Positions 14,139 through 20,674 of a DNA stretch of 20,831 bases are shown one piece after another (the stretch's first letter is position 1; each line of letters begins with the position of its first letter). Under the pieces are notes generated by a model. That model did no database searches, had not been told where the DNA came from, and saw nothing but the letters and a program-made list of their open reading frames with translations. The DNA is from a bacterium. GTDB taxonomy: Bacteria > Bacillota_I > Bacilli_A > RFN20 > CAG-826. Both the position numbers and the translations under genes were made by a program. Location: positions 1 to 20,831 of the forward strand of contig SFUB01000017.1 in assembly GCA_004561785.1 (NCBI GenBank), given 5' to 3'.

Positions 14139-14711
14139 ATGTCCAACGCGATTGAGATCGAAGCCAAAGCCCTGGTACGGCAGGGCGATTATCGGAAACT
14201 CGTTTCCCTGTTCCCGTCTTGCAAACGTTACGTGCAGACCAATTATTACGTCGATGATGATTCCTTGGATTTGGCCAAAGAAGGCATCGCCCTGCGCGTG
14301 AGGGAGAAAAACGGCGTCTACGAGATGACCTTGAAGACCCCGTTGTCGGAAGGGCTTCTGGAGAAGAACTGCTCCCTCACCCCCGAGGAATTCGCCGCCT
14401 TGCAGCAAGAAGGCGCCTTCCCTAAGCGCGACATCGCCCGCTTCCTGACGATGCTCGGGTTCGATGTGGATAAGCTCAGGATTTTGACTTCCCTTACCAC
14501 CTACCGCGTCGACGTCTCTTACGAAGGAGGGCTTCTCTCCATCGACCAGAACGAATATTCCGGCGAGCTGGATTACGAGGTCGAATTCGAATACAACAAC
14601 CTGGAAGGGGCCCAGAAGATCCTTAGGGACCTTTTGGAGAAAAACGACATCCCCTGCTCCTTCTCCGCATCGACGAAGACGCGCCGGGCGATGAGGGCGA
14701 TCGGAAAATAA
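14139..14711 (+). CDS. CYTH domain protein (triphosphate tunnel metalloenzyme)
   Basis: A 190-residue CYTH-family protein, related to YjbK of Bacillus and to inorganic triphosphatases, which hydrolyse triphosphate groups inside a beta-barrel tunnel with a divalent metal. The N-terminal ExExK signature is present as EIEAK (residues 6-10). Further tunnel strands with alternating charges follow: LRVREK, MTLKTP, YRVDVSYEGG, SIDQNEY and ELDYEVEFEY. Length is typical of YjbK. The ATG at 14139 is chosen because GAGGAG lies six bases upstream and the predicted transcription start is near 14126; a longer frame from 14085 would begin before the promoter. The true substrate cannot be read from the sequence. 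Confidence 0.88.
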   Translation: MSNAIEIEAKALVRQGDYRKLVSLFPSCKRYVQTNYYVDDDSLDLAKEGIALRVREKNGVYEMTLKTPLSEGLLEKNCSLTPEEFAALQQEGAFPKRDIARFLTMLGFDVDKLRILTSLTTYRVDVSYEGGLLSIDQNEYSGELDYEVEFEYNNLEGAQKILRDLLEKNDIPCSFSASTKTRRAMRAIGK

Positions 14712-14714
14712 AGC

Positions 14715-14748
14715 AAAGGCCCCAAGGCATGACCTTGAGGCCTTTTTT
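14715..14748 (+). terminator. Terminator of the CYTH gene, possibly also of spx
   Basis: AAAGGCC (14715-14721) pairs with GGCCTTT (14739-14745) with an inner CAAGG/CCTTG stem and a T run. It lies between convergent genes; the spx side is less T-rich. Confidence 0.85.
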
Positions 14749-15162
14749 TCATTCGTGTCCGTCGCAGTCTTGATATTGCGGGCAAGACAAGCATGCGAAG
14801 CGGGCGAAACGCCTCGCCCTCGGAACGAAGGCGTCGATTTCCTCGGCGTTGTAGCCGACCTGGATCTTGCGATCGTCGACGATGATCGGCCGGCGAAGGA
14901 CGCTGGGGTTTTCGCGGACGAATTGGATGAGCTCCGAGATCTTCATCGAATCGAAGTCGATATGCTGCTCTTGCACGATTTTTGAGCGAGGGGAAATGAT
15001 GTCATCGGTCCCGTTTTCGGATTTGACGATCATCTCCTTGATCTCGTCCGGGGTGAGCCCGGCAAAGATATTCCGGTCCACATAGGGGATTTTTTGCTCC
15101 TCAAACCATTGTTTCACCTTGCGACAGCTGGAGCAGCTGGGGGAGGTATAAATCTTAATCAT
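14749..15162 (-). CDS. spx: Spx/ArsC-family redox regulator with cysteine-rich tail
   Basis: A 137-residue protein very like Spx, the RNA polymerase-binding regulator of thiol stress in Bacillota. The redox CxxC is C10 and C13 (SPSCSSCRK); GTDDIISPRSK (51-61), VLRRPIIVDD (88-97) and QVGYNAEEI (101-109) follow the Spx pattern. Beyond the normal end there is an extra tail, RFACLSCPQYQDCDGHE, with cysteines at 124, 127 and 133. Bacillus Spx has about 131 residues and no such tail, as far as I recall. The ATG at 15162 lies nine bases after a TATACT box with no Shine-Dalgarno; the longer frame from 15198 would start upstream of the promoter. A plain arsenate-reductase-like role is less likely because the Spx-specific blocks match well. 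Confidence 0.88.
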   Translation of the reverse strand: MIKIYTSPSCSSCRKVKQWFEEQKIPYVDRNIFAGLTPDEIKEMIVKSENGTDDIISPRSKIVQEQHIDFDSMKISELIQFVRENPSVLRRPIIVDDRKIQVGYNAEEIDAFVPRARRFARFACLSCPQYQDCDGHE

Positions 15163-15171
15163 ATCGGTTTC

Positions 15172-15177
15172 AGTATA
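15172..15177 (-). promoter_or_regulatory. -10 box of spx, near-leaderless
   Basis: TATACT on the minus strand ends nine bases before the ATG at 15162. TTGAAA lies upstream with a short 15-base spacer; the -35 assignment is unsure. Confidence 0.5.
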
Positions 15178-15246
15178 GACGCATTGGCTTCCTTTCAAAA
15201 GGGGGCGGGCGAATTGGGGAGGCCTGGCCTTTCTGAGTTCGCATAG

Positions 15247-15252
15247 TAGAAT
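15247..15252 (+). promoter_or_regulatory. -10 box of the HAD phosphatase gene, leaderless
   Basis: TAGAAT ends six bases before the ATG at 15259, so the predicted start falls on the ATG itself. No -35 box is visible at standard spacing. Confidence 0.45.
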
Positions 15253-15258
15253 ACCCCC

Positions 15259-16062
15259 ATGTCAAATCCGGATAAGAACTTGATCGCCATCGACGTAGAC
15301 GGGACGCTGCTCGCCCCGGATTACTCCCTTTCTGCCAAAACCGCTTCTTTTCTGCGTGCCTTATCCGAACGCGGGATTTGGATCGTTCTCTCTTCCGGAA
15401 GGCCTTATCGGGCGATGAAGGAATATTATGAGGCTTTGGGTTGCCGCGGACCTTTGATCTGCCATAACGGGGCCCACGTCTTCTCTCCGGATGGCTCTTT
15501 CCCGGAATATAAGAAGACCTTCCCAAAGGAGGAGGTCCTCCTCTTTTTGAAAGAGGCCTCCCCTTATCTACGCGGAGTCCAGGCCGAAGGGGAGAATGCC
15601 TTATTCCGGGACGGGATGGACGGAGAACTGAATCCTTTCTTCCCCGAGGCGGGGATGGATATCGTGCAGGGAAAGATGGAGGCCATCCTCCAAGAAGACC
15701 CCTATGCGGTCGTCCTAAGGGAAAAGAAAAGGGACGATGGCTTGTTTTCAGTCTTGGCAAGACGCCATCCTTCTTTGCTTTGGAGGCATTGGACGGGATC
15801 TTGCTTCTCAGAGCTCGCCCTCCCTGGCGTCAGCAAAGGCAGCGCATTGTCCTTCATCAAAAACGTCTTGGGGATCCCCAAGGAGAATTGCTTCGCCTTC
15901 GGGGATTCGGATAACGATTTGGAGATGCTGCTAGAAGCCGGGCACCCCTTCGCGATGAGGAATTCGAAATCGAAGGCCCTGCTCTCTTCCTTCCCGATTA
16001 CCGAGAAAGGGAACGGGGAAGACGGGGTTGCCTTTGAGCTTTCCAAGCACTTCGGCTTCTAA
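15259..16062 (+). CDS. Cof-type HAD-IIB family phosphatase
   Basis: A 267-residue haloacid dehalogenase-type hydrolase of the Cof/YidA group, which removes phosphate from small sugar phosphates, nucleotides or cofactors. HAD motif I is DVDGT (residues 12-16, with D12 as nucleophile and D14 as acid/base), motif II is VLSSGRP, motif III is the Lys of KGSAL, and motif IV is GDSDND followed by AMRNSK. Between motifs II and III lies the large type IIB cap domain. Length is normal. The substrate cannot be predicted. The gene is monocistronic, divergent from spx by 96 bases, and its ATG directly follows a -10 box. Confidence 0.92.
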   Translation: MSNPDKNLIAIDVDGTLLAPDYSLSAKTASFLRALSERGIWIVLSSGRPYRAMKEYYEALGCRGPLICHNGAHVFSPDGSFPEYKKTFPKEEVLLFLKEASPYLRGVQAEGENALFRDGMDGELNPFFPEAGMDIVQGKMEAILQEDPYAVVLREKKRDDGLFSVLARRHPSLLWRHWTGSCFSELALPGVSKGSALSFIKNVLGIPKENCFAFGDSDNDLEMLLEAGHPFAMRNSKSKALLSSFPITEKGNGEDGVAFELSKHFGF

Positions 16063-16064
16063 AG

Positions 16065-16091
16065 AAAACCCTCAGGAGGTCATCCTGAGGG
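16065..16091 (-). terminator. Terminator of the phosphohexomutase gene
   Basis: CCCTCAGG (16069-16076) pairs perfectly with CCTGAGGG (16084-16091). On the minus strand it runs into TTTTCTTT; the plus side has no T run, so it mainly serves the minus-strand gene. Confidence 0.8.
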
Positions 16092-16097
16092 AAGGAT

Positions 16098-17810
16098 TCA
16101 GTAAGGAAGCGCGAGCTTCTTCTTCAGATCGGCCCAAATGGAATCGACTTTCCCTTGGAGGCCTTCTTTCTTTTCGGCGACGGCTTCGACGTAGAACTTC
16201 ATCTTCGGTTCGGTGCCGCTTGGGCGGACGGTCACGGTGGAGCGGTCCTTCAAGACGTATTGGACGACGTCGGAAGAAGGAAGGCCTTCGATCTTGAGGA
16301 TCGAGCCATCCGCTTTCCTGGTTTCGTCAGAGAGGTAATCGCGGGTTTCCTCGATGGGCGTCCCGTCGATTTCGCTCAAAGGGGCTTGGCGGAGGCTTTC
16401 CATGAGTTCTTGCATCTTGGTGTGCCCGCTTAATCCTTCGAAATAGACGCTCATGGTCGCCGTGTCATGGTAGCCAAGGCGTTCCTGAAGCTCTTCGTAG
16501 GCCTGGCCTAGGTTCTTGCCGCGGCGTTTGTGGTACAAAGCCATCTCAGTGTAAAGCAAGATCGCCTGGACGCCGTCTTTGTCCCTCACGAAGGGGGAGA
16601 TGAGGCAGCCATAGGATTCTTCGTATCCAAACAGGAAGGTCGGGCCGTTCCCGAGTTTCTCGTAATAATCGATCCGGGATCCGATGTATTTGAATCCGGT
16701 CAGGAAGGATTCGGTCTTCACGCCGTAGCTCGATGCGACTTCCCTTCCTTGGGTGGAGGTGACGATGGTGTCGTAGATGACCCCATTACGGGGCAACGTC
16801 CCCTTTTCTTTGCGGCTGGCTAGGATGTAATCGATGAGCAAAGCCCCCGACTGGTTGCCGGTGAGGCGTTTGTAGGATCCGTCTGAATCAAGATAGGCAA
16901 GCCCGCAGCGATCGCCGTCGGGATCCGTCATGACGGCGAGGTCGGCGTGGTGTTTCCTCGCGTATTCCAAGCTCAGTTCCCAAGCCTCCGGAATCTCCGG
17001 GTTCGGGGATTTCGTGGCCCCAAAATCGGGGTCATGGACGCATTGTTCCTTCACGGGGATGATCTCATATCCGAGGTCGGAGAAGATCCTCATCGCGTTC
17101 TCATAGCTCGCGCCGTGCTGGGGGGAATAGATGATCTTGAAGCCTTTTTTGTCGAGTTCGGGATGGCATTGGATGGCTTTGACCTTCTCGCAATAGAGAT
17201 CGTCCAGTTCTTTGCCGATGATGGTTTGCTTTCCTTTTGCGTCGACTTTTTCTTTCTTCAAAGTGAGGGGGTCGCCTAGATCCGAAAGGATTTTCAATAA
17301 TGGGGCGATCGAATCCGGGGTGAGCTGACACCCGGTTTCATCATAGGCTTTGAAGCCGTTGTATTCCTTCGGGTTATGGGAGGCGGTGATCATGATGCCT
17401 CCGGCGCAGCGGAGTTCCCTCACGGCGAAGCTCAGTTCCGGGACGGGGCGAAGGGAATCGAAGAGATAGGAACGGATCCCCAAATCGTTCAGGATCGAAG
17501 AGCAAAGCAAAGCGAATTCGCGGGAGTGACGCCGGTTGTCATGGCTGATGGCGACGCCTTTCTCGCAGGCGTCCTCGGAGCGATGCTTCAGAAAAAGGCC
17601 GAACCCGTAGGCGGCTTTCCCTACGGTGAAGCGGTTGAGGCGGTTCAGCCCGATGCCGAGTTTCCCCCTCATGCCCCCGGTTCCGAAGGGAGCCTCTTGG
17701 AAGAACGCATCTTCCTTCTCCTCTTGGTCCATGGCCAGAAGGGACTTCTTCTCGTCTTCTTGAAGCGAAGGGCTATTGAGCCATTCGCGGTAAGTTTTTT
17801 CGATGTCCAT
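16098..17810 (-). CDS. Phosphoglucomutase/phosphomannomutase family protein
   Basis: A 570-residue alpha-D-phosphohexomutase that interconverts hexose 1- and 6-phosphates. The phosphoserine loop TASHNP lies at 142-147 (S144), the metal loop DPDGDR at 296-301, the sugar loop GYEES at 395-399, and the phosphate-binding RPSGTEP loop near residue 533. Length and motif variants match the PgcA-type enzymes of Bacillota, active on glucose and mannose phosphates or on deoxyribose phosphate in some members; the sequence does not decide between them. The ATG at 17810 has GGGGA six bases upstream. It follows the rluA-type gene by 29 bases on the same strand and is probably co-transcribed. Confidence 0.95.
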   Translation of the reverse strand: MDIEKTYREWLNSPSLQEDEKKSLLAMDQEEKEDAFFQEAPFGTGGMRGKLGIGLNRLNRFTVGKAAYGFGLFLKHRSEDACEKGVAISHDNRRHSREFALLCSSILNDLGIRSYLFDSLRPVPELSFAVRELRCAGGIMITASHNPKEYNGFKAYDETGCQLTPDSIAPLLKILSDLGDPLTLKKEKVDAKGKQTIIGKELDDLYCEKVKAIQCHPELDKKGFKIIYSPQHGASYENAMRIFSDLGYEIIPVKEQCVHDPDFGATKSPNPEIPEAWELSLEYARKHHADLAVMTDPDGDRCGLAYLDSDGSYKRLTGNQSGALLIDYILASRKEKGTLPRNGVIYDTIVTSTQGREVASSYGVKTESFLTGFKYIGSRIDYYEKLGNGPTFLFGYEESYGCLISPFVRDKDGVQAILLYTEMALYHKRRGKNLGQAYEELQERLGYHDTATMSVYFEGLSGHTKMQELMESLRQAPLSEIDGTPIEETRDYLSDETRKADGSILKIEGLPSSDVVQYVLKDRSTVTVRPSGTEPKMKFYVEAVAEKKEGLQGKVDSIWADLKKKLALPY

Positions 17811-17839
17811 ATTTTTCCCCGGCGGTAAGTTTAATCCCC

Positions 17840-18802
17840 TTAACCAAGCGTGGCAATTATGTCTTTCTCTTCTTTCGGAAGAGGGCAGACGAATTCGCGC
17901 CCGCTTAAGGGGGACAAAATCCCGGAGAGCTCGCCGAAAGAGAGCTTATAGGCGTGGAGAAATTGGTTTTCCAGGCCGAATTGCTTCTTCATTTTGCGGC
18001 AGTCGGCGAAATCCCCGTATTTCTCATCGCCCACGATCGGATGGCCGATCGAAGCCAAGTGAACCCTGATCTGATGGGTTCTGCCCGTGACGAGATCGCA
18101 TTCGACGAGGGTGTAATCCCCGTGATGCTCCAAGGCTTTGTAACGGGTCAAAGCCGTTTTTCCTCCTTGAGAAAGGGGGGCGATGGAGACTCTGCCGGAG
18201 AATTCGTCTTTTTTGAGGGGCTTATCGATCTCCCCTTCTCCTTCTAGGTCCCCCACGACCAAGGCAAGGTAACGTTTTGAGATGCCGACGCGGGTCTTGA
18301 ATAGATCCGTCAATGCCTTGAGCCCGGCGTCGGTCTTGCCATAGACGACGATCCCGGAGGTATTCCGGTCGAGCCGATGGGCGGGAGAGGGAACGAAGCT
18401 GTTGTCATTGGGGTCGAATTCGCCTTGGAGGTATAGATAGTCCAAAACGGCGTTGCCCAAAGTCTCGCGAACGCCGGTTTTGTCGCCATAGACCAATAGG
18501 CCTTTTGGTTTGGACACGATCAAAACATTGGGGTCCTCATAAAGGATCGGATAAGGGAACGCCCGTTTCTCCGCCGGGCGGGGCTTCTTGAAGTCCTCGA
18601 GTTGGGCGTCGGTGACATAGATGCGGAGCACGTCCCCTTCTTGGAGGACGTAATCCTTTTTGATCCAATGTCCATTGGCTTTGATGTCTTTCTTTCGGAA
18701 GGCCTTGTAGATAAAGCCCAAAGGGGCTTCCGGAAGGTATTTCTTGACGAACTTCTCGGCCTTTTGGCCGGCGTTGCTGCGATTGATCTCAACTTCTTTC
18801 AT
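17840..18802 (-). CDS. RluA family 23S rRNA/tRNA pseudouridine synthase
   Basis: A 320-residue pseudouridine synthase of the RluA/RluD/YlyB group. The N-terminal S4-like RNA-binding region covers about 5-65 (KDIKANGHWIKKDYVLQEGD), and the catalytic motif HRLDRNTSG is at 142-150 with the nucleophile D145. Later blocks include GRTHQIRVHLASIGHPIVGD, conserved in the family. The frame stays open upstream to 19036, but those 78 residues are Arg-rich, lie inside the MATE gene on the same strand, and precede a TATAAT box that ends nine bases before the ATG at 18802; that ATG is therefore the start. Which uridine is modified cannot be told from the sequence. It probably shares its transcript with the downstream phosphohexomutase. 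Confidence 0.93.
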   Translation of the reverse strand: MKEVEINRSNAGQKAEKFVKKYLPEAPLGFIYKAFRKKDIKANGHWIKKDYVLQEGDVLRIYVTDAQLEDFKKPRPAEKRAFPYPILYEDPNVLIVSKPKGLLVYGDKTGVRETLGNAVLDYLYLQGEFDPNDNSFVPSPAHRLDRNTSGIVVYGKTDAGLKALTDLFKTRVGISKRYLALVVGDLEGEGEIDKPLKKDEFSGRVSIAPLSQGGKTALTRYKALEHHGDYTLVECDLVTGRTHQIRVHLASIGHPIVGDEKYGDFADCRKMKKQFGLENQFLHAYKLSFGELSGILSPLSGREFVCPLPKEEKDIIATLG

Positions 18803-18811
18803 GCGGATTTG

Positions 18812-18817
18812 ATTATA
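18812..18817 (-). promoter_or_regulatory. -10 box of the rluA-type gene, near-leaderless
   Basis: A consensus TATAAT on the minus strand ends nine bases before the ATG at 18802. No -35 consensus is seen. Short GC hairpins between 18840 and 18885 lie between this box and the MATE stop but lack a clear T run. Confidence 0.6.
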
Positions 18818-18894
18818 GGATAAAGAACGACCGCGCGGGCGGGTTTTCAAGAAATACGGGGCATCCCCGGCGAAGGAGCTCCGGAGCGATCCGA

Positions 18895-20283
18895 TCAATC
18901 CTTGTTTTCCTTTTTCAGTTCTTCCTCCCGCCTCCTGAGGATTTTGGGGAAGGTGATCAAGAAGGTGACCGCGGTGATCCCTCCGGCCAGGGCGTCGGCC
19001 ACGCCTTCGGAAAGATAGACGCCATAGCATCCCCAAAGATGGGAGAAGAGGAAACAGAGGGGGATCAGGATGACGATCTTCCTCATGACGGCGAGGAAGA
19101 GGGCGCTTTTGGCCTGCCCCAAAGCGACGTTGACGTTCTGCAAGGTCATCTGGACGAAGAACATGATGGAACCCATCAGGAAGAACGGCGCATAGGTCTT
19201 CACCAATTCGGCGACTTCCTCGCTTGCGGAGAATAGAAGCGAATACACCTCAGGGAAGGCCAAAGAGATGGACCAGGTCACCACGGCGTAGGCAAAGGCG
19301 AGGATCGTCGTGTCTTTGATCCCCTCCTTGAGCCTTTTGGAATCCCCTTTGCCGAAGTTGTAGCTCATGAAGGGCTGCATGCCATAGCCAATCCCGTTCA
19401 GAGGCAAGGAAATAAGCTGAAGGGCGCTCAGCATGATGGTCAAGGCGGCCGTGTAATCTTTGTTCCCGCCGCTAGCCCAGTTCAGATTGACGTTGAAGAC
19501 GATTTGAATCAAGCATTCGGTCGCGGTCATGATGAAGGGGGACAGTCCTAAAGACAGAATGCTCTTCAAAGCGGACCAACGGGGCACCATATCCTTGAAA
19601 CGGAAATGGAACTGGCTGCTTTTGCGGAAGAAGAGGAGGATCACCCAAAGGAAGGAGACGAATTGGCTGAGGACGGTGGCTAAGGCCGCCCCTTGGACGC
19701 CGAGCTTGAAGACGAAGATGAACAAGGGATCCAAGCCAATGTTCAAGACCGCCCCGATGAGGGTCGTCGCCATGGAAAGAAGGGATTTCCCCTGGGCGGT
19801 GACGAAGGAATTGAGGCCTTGGCCCAGCAAAACGAAGACGATGCCCAAAGAATAGACCTTCAGATAAGAATCCGCATAATCCAAAGAGGCCTCCGGGCAG
19901 CCGAAGGCGCTGACCAAATAACGGGATGAGCAGAAGCAGGATACGGAGAGGATGAGGCTCAAGACGAAAAGCAAAGAAAAAGAGTTATTGAACAGGAGGT
20001 TCGCCTCTTCTTTCTTCCCCTCCCCGAGTTTCATCGAGGCCCGAGGCGATCCTCCTAGCCCCACGAGGTTGGCGAAGGCCTGAAGGATGATGGTGATGGG
20101 TAAAACGATGCCTAAAGCCGCCAAAGCCTCCATTCCGCATCCCTCGATGCTAGAGACGAACATGCGGTCGACCGCGTTATAAAGGAAAGAGATCAACTGG
20201 GCCGCCACGGCGGGCAGGGAGAGTTTGAATACCAAGGGCCAAATCTTGCCGCTGCCGAGTCCTTTCGTCGCGTCCTTTTCCAT
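18895..20283 (-). CDS. MATE family efflux transporter
   Basis: A 462-residue integral membrane protein of the MATE (MatE, NorM/DinF-like) family, which exports drugs or metabolites using sodium or proton gradients. About twelve hydrophobic segments are visible in two similar halves. The N-terminal GKIWPLVFKLSLPAVAAQL, the AVDRMFVSS segment after helix 1, and the repeat of this pattern in the second half (SLGLSPFIMTATECLIQI) fit the family. The substrate is not predictable. The ATG at 20283 has no Shine-Dalgarno and lies nine bases after TATAAT. Downstream there is no obvious terminator before the rluA-type gene, so some read-through is possible. Confidence 0.93.
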   Translation of the reverse strand: MEKDATKGLGSGKIWPLVFKLSLPAVAAQLISFLYNAVDRMFVSSIEGCGMEALAALGIVLPITIILQAFANLVGLGGSPRASMKLGEGKKEEANLLFNNSFSLLFVLSLILSVSCFCSSRYLVSAFGCPEASLDYADSYLKVYSLGIVFVLLGQGLNSFVTAQGKSLLSMATTLIGAVLNIGLDPLFIFVFKLGVQGAALATVLSQFVSFLWVILLFFRKSSQFHFRFKDMVPRWSALKSILSLGLSPFIMTATECLIQIVFNVNLNWASGGNKDYTAALTIMLSALQLISLPLNGIGYGMQPFMSYNFGKGDSKRLKEGIKDTTILAFAYAVVTWSISLAFPEVYSLLFSASEEVAELVKTYAPFFLMGSIMFFVQMTLQNVNVALGQAKSALFLAVMRKIVILIPLCFLFSHLWGCYGVYLSEGVADALAGGITAVTFLITFPKILRRREEELKKENKD

Positions 20284-20292
20284 AGGTTCGAC

Positions 20293-20298
20293 ATTATA
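20293..20298 (-). promoter_or_regulatory. -10 box of the MATE gene, near-leaderless
   Basis: A consensus TATAAT on the minus strand ends nine bases before the ATG at 20283. A -35 box is not evident. Confidence 0.6.
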
Positions 20299-20376
20299 AG
20301 GCTTTTGGGCGCTATCGCTTCATCGAAGTCATCGAGAAGGAAAGAATAGCGCTGTGAGCGTTCGGCAAAAAAGTGC

Positions 20377-20405
20377 TTGAGTATTCAGCAGGCACCTCTT
20401 ATAAT
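20377..20405 (+). promoter_or_regulatory. Promoter of tRNA-Ser(GGA)
   Basis: TTGAGT (20377-20382), a 17-base spacer and TATAAT (20400-20405), the most canonical promoter in the window. Transcription should start near 20412, about 20 bases before the mature tRNA. Confidence 0.8.
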
Positions 20406-20431
20406 CCTTTTTGCCGTTTTAAGCGGCAATT

Positions 20432-20522
20432 GGAGGAATACCCAAGTGGTCGAAGGGGCGGGCTTGGAAAGCTCGTAGTCTCTTAACCGGGAGCTAGGGT
20501 TCGAATCCCTATTCCTCCGCCA
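20432..20522 (+). tRNA. tRNA-Ser (anticodon GGA)
   Basis: A 91-base class II tRNA. GGAGGAA (20432-20438) pairs with TTCCTCC (20512-20518), G is the discriminator base, and CCA is encoded at 20520-20522. The anticodon GGA sits between GGGCTT and AAGCTCG and reads UCC and UCU. The long variable arm and TTCGAAT T loop agree with serine identity. The D arm is nearly identical to that of tRNA-Ser(CGA). A 6-bp hairpin (TTGCCG/CGGCAA, 20411-20429) fills the leader. Confidence 0.95.
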
Positions 20523-20531
20523 TCGAAAATC

Positions 20532-20556
20532 AACACGGAGGAATCCGTGTTTTTTA
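20532..20556 (+). terminator. Terminator of tRNA-Ser(GGA)
   Basis: AACACGGA (20532-20539), a GGAA tetraloop and TCCGTGTT form a perfect 8-bp stem followed by a T run. It begins ten bases after the encoded CCA. Confidence 0.9.
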
Positions 20557-20594
20557 TTTTTTCACTCACATAAACGACTTTATATGGAGTTTTC

Positions 20595-20624
20595 TTGATA
20601 AAAATAGGTAATTTTAATTATAAT
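20595..20624 (+). promoter_or_regulatory. Promoter of the AAA-type ATPase gene
   Basis: TTGATA (20595-20600), an 18-base spacer and a consensus TATAAT (20619-20624). The leader is about 45 bases and carries GGAGG just before the ATG, unlike the near-leaderless genes to the left. Confidence 0.6.
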
Positions 20625-20674
20625 CTTATTGAAAATTTCTTACGTATGCGGAACAAATTTTCAGTGGAGGCTTT

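Noticed and set aside
15163..15198. Longer start for spx, adding 12 residues
   Set aside because: The added codons run through the TATACT box, and the normal Spx N-terminus is the MIKIYTSPSC that begins at 15162.
18803..19036. Upstream extension of the rluA-type frame by 78 residues
   Set aside because: It lies inside the MATE gene, is Arg-rich, and precedes the TATAAT box that ends nine bases before the ATG at 18802.
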